From the NCBI GenBank assembly GCA_965277775.1, contig OZ255843.1, positions 1,798,001 to 1,862,000 on the forward strand: DNA of 64,000 bases. The letters are read 5' to 3'. The position numbers and the translations under genes are program-made. This document shows positions 63,596 through 64,000 of the stretch, in pieces. Position 1 is the stretch's first letter. Every line of letters begins with the position of its first letter. The notes under the pieces were generated by a model, which saw only the letters and a list, made by a program, of their open reading frames with translations, searched no databases and was not told where the DNA came from. This stretch comes from G965195345 sp965277775 (lineage in GTDB: Bacteria; Pseudomonadota; Gammaproteobacteria; CAKMZV01).

Positions 63596-63719
63596 TGTAA
63601 GTCTCTGGTTACGTTGGTCTATGGACTCGATTGTACTAACTAAAAGGTAAAAAACGGGTCCCTTATAGAAATATACGAATTGAATTGAAATATCACTAAA
63701 ATTGGACTGTATTTATGCT

Positions 63720-64000
63720 TTAACAGACGATACGAACTTCGGCTTCTAATGGCACATTAAACTTCATTTGTATGTCCGTTTGAATGCGTTTTGCCAAATC
63801 AGCAATGGCTTGACCTGATTGTGCGTGTGCATTGACTAAGACCAGTGCATGCTGGCCTGAGACACCTGCACCACTGTCATCGGTATAACCTTTCCAGCCA
63901 GCATATTCAATGAGTTGTCCAGCAGATATTTTTACTTTTTCGGCACTGCTTGCTCTAAACTTTTTAAACGCATGTTGACCTTGCAACTGCTGATAGTGCG
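63720..64000 (-). CDS. murB: UDP-N-acetylenolpyruvoylglucosamine reductase, C-terminal part (cut by window edge)
   Basis: About 93 codons of the C-terminal end are visible. VKISAGQLIEYAGWKGYTDDSGAGVSGQHALVLVNAHAQSG and the final PLEAEVRIV match the end of MurB, including the catalytic Ser-containing SAG loop and the C-terminal Glu. MurB reduces UDP-GlcNAc-enolpyruvate to UDP-MurNAc in peptidoglycan synthesis. The N-terminal FAD domain lies beyond the edge. Confidence 0.88.
   Translation of the reverse strand, partial: HYQQLQGQHAFKKFRASSAEKVKISAGQLIEYAGWKGYTDDSGAGVSGQHALVLVNAHAQSGQAIADLAKRIQTDIQMKFNVPLEAEVRIVC

Overview
The window reads as chromosomal DNA of a heterotrophic, aerobic gammaproteobacterium of moderate-to-low GC content. 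Supporting gene sets are zipA next to ligA, thrS next to infC, gltBD, a type II secretion set, heptose-LPS genes (gmhA, hldE, hldD), rluD-pgeF and a HemY-type protoporphyrinogen oxidase. I cannot name the genus. No CRISPR array, prophage, transposase or rRNA is seen; one tRNA (Phe, GAA) is present. Both edges cut genes: a BepA-like M48 peptidase on the left and murB on the right.

Layout. 1-4646 (minus strand): BepA-like protease, rhodanese, pgpA, argG, zapA, tusA, icd. 4969-10652 (minus): gspC-D-E-F, a type II secretion block that stops after F. 11008-18215 (minus): a tight seven-gene operon with a taurine-type ABC transporter (tauA, B, C), phosphate acetyltransferase, a CobS-like AAA+/CobT-like VWA pair and a TauE/SafE exporter. 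Divergent from it, 18530-30152 (plus) holds gltB-gltD, a 787-residue fusion of a diaminopropionate ammonia-lyase-like enzyme with an M20 hydrolase, a MOSC protein and lutABC. Then come radC, a small XRE regulator (minus) and a 1280-residue surface lipoprotein made of seven Ig/cadherin-like repeats and seven FG-GAP-like repeats.

36072-48030 (plus) is mostly housekeeping: argD-argF, thrS-infC, ilvE, a zinc-finger gene, gmhA-hldE-hldD, tpiA, rluD-pgeF. Between the zinc-finger gene and gmhA sits a 440-bp insertion bounded by an exact 15-bp direct repeat; it carries a small membrane-protein gene and split the original gmhA start region. tRNA-Phe follows. 48233-51565 (minus) is a small catabolic group: a CntA/GbcA-like Rieske oxygenase, a SAM methyltransferase and an old-yellow-enzyme-type oxidoreductase. 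51750-64000 returns to core genes: priA-argC, glnB, HU, a DHH phosphoesterase, zipA-ligA-hemY-hemL, a DUF1223 secreted protein and murB.

How they fit together. Several units handle nitrogen and sulfur organics: taurine-type uptake with Pta and sulfite export, glutamate synthase with PII, deamination of diamino acids, lactate oxidation, and oxidative demethylation of a probable quaternary amine. The least ordinary items are the lyase/hydrolase fusion in its operon, the tau-pta-cobST-tauE operon without a visible Xsc, the 440-bp insertion with its 15-bp duplication, and a set of mutually exclusive hairpins in the gltB leader.
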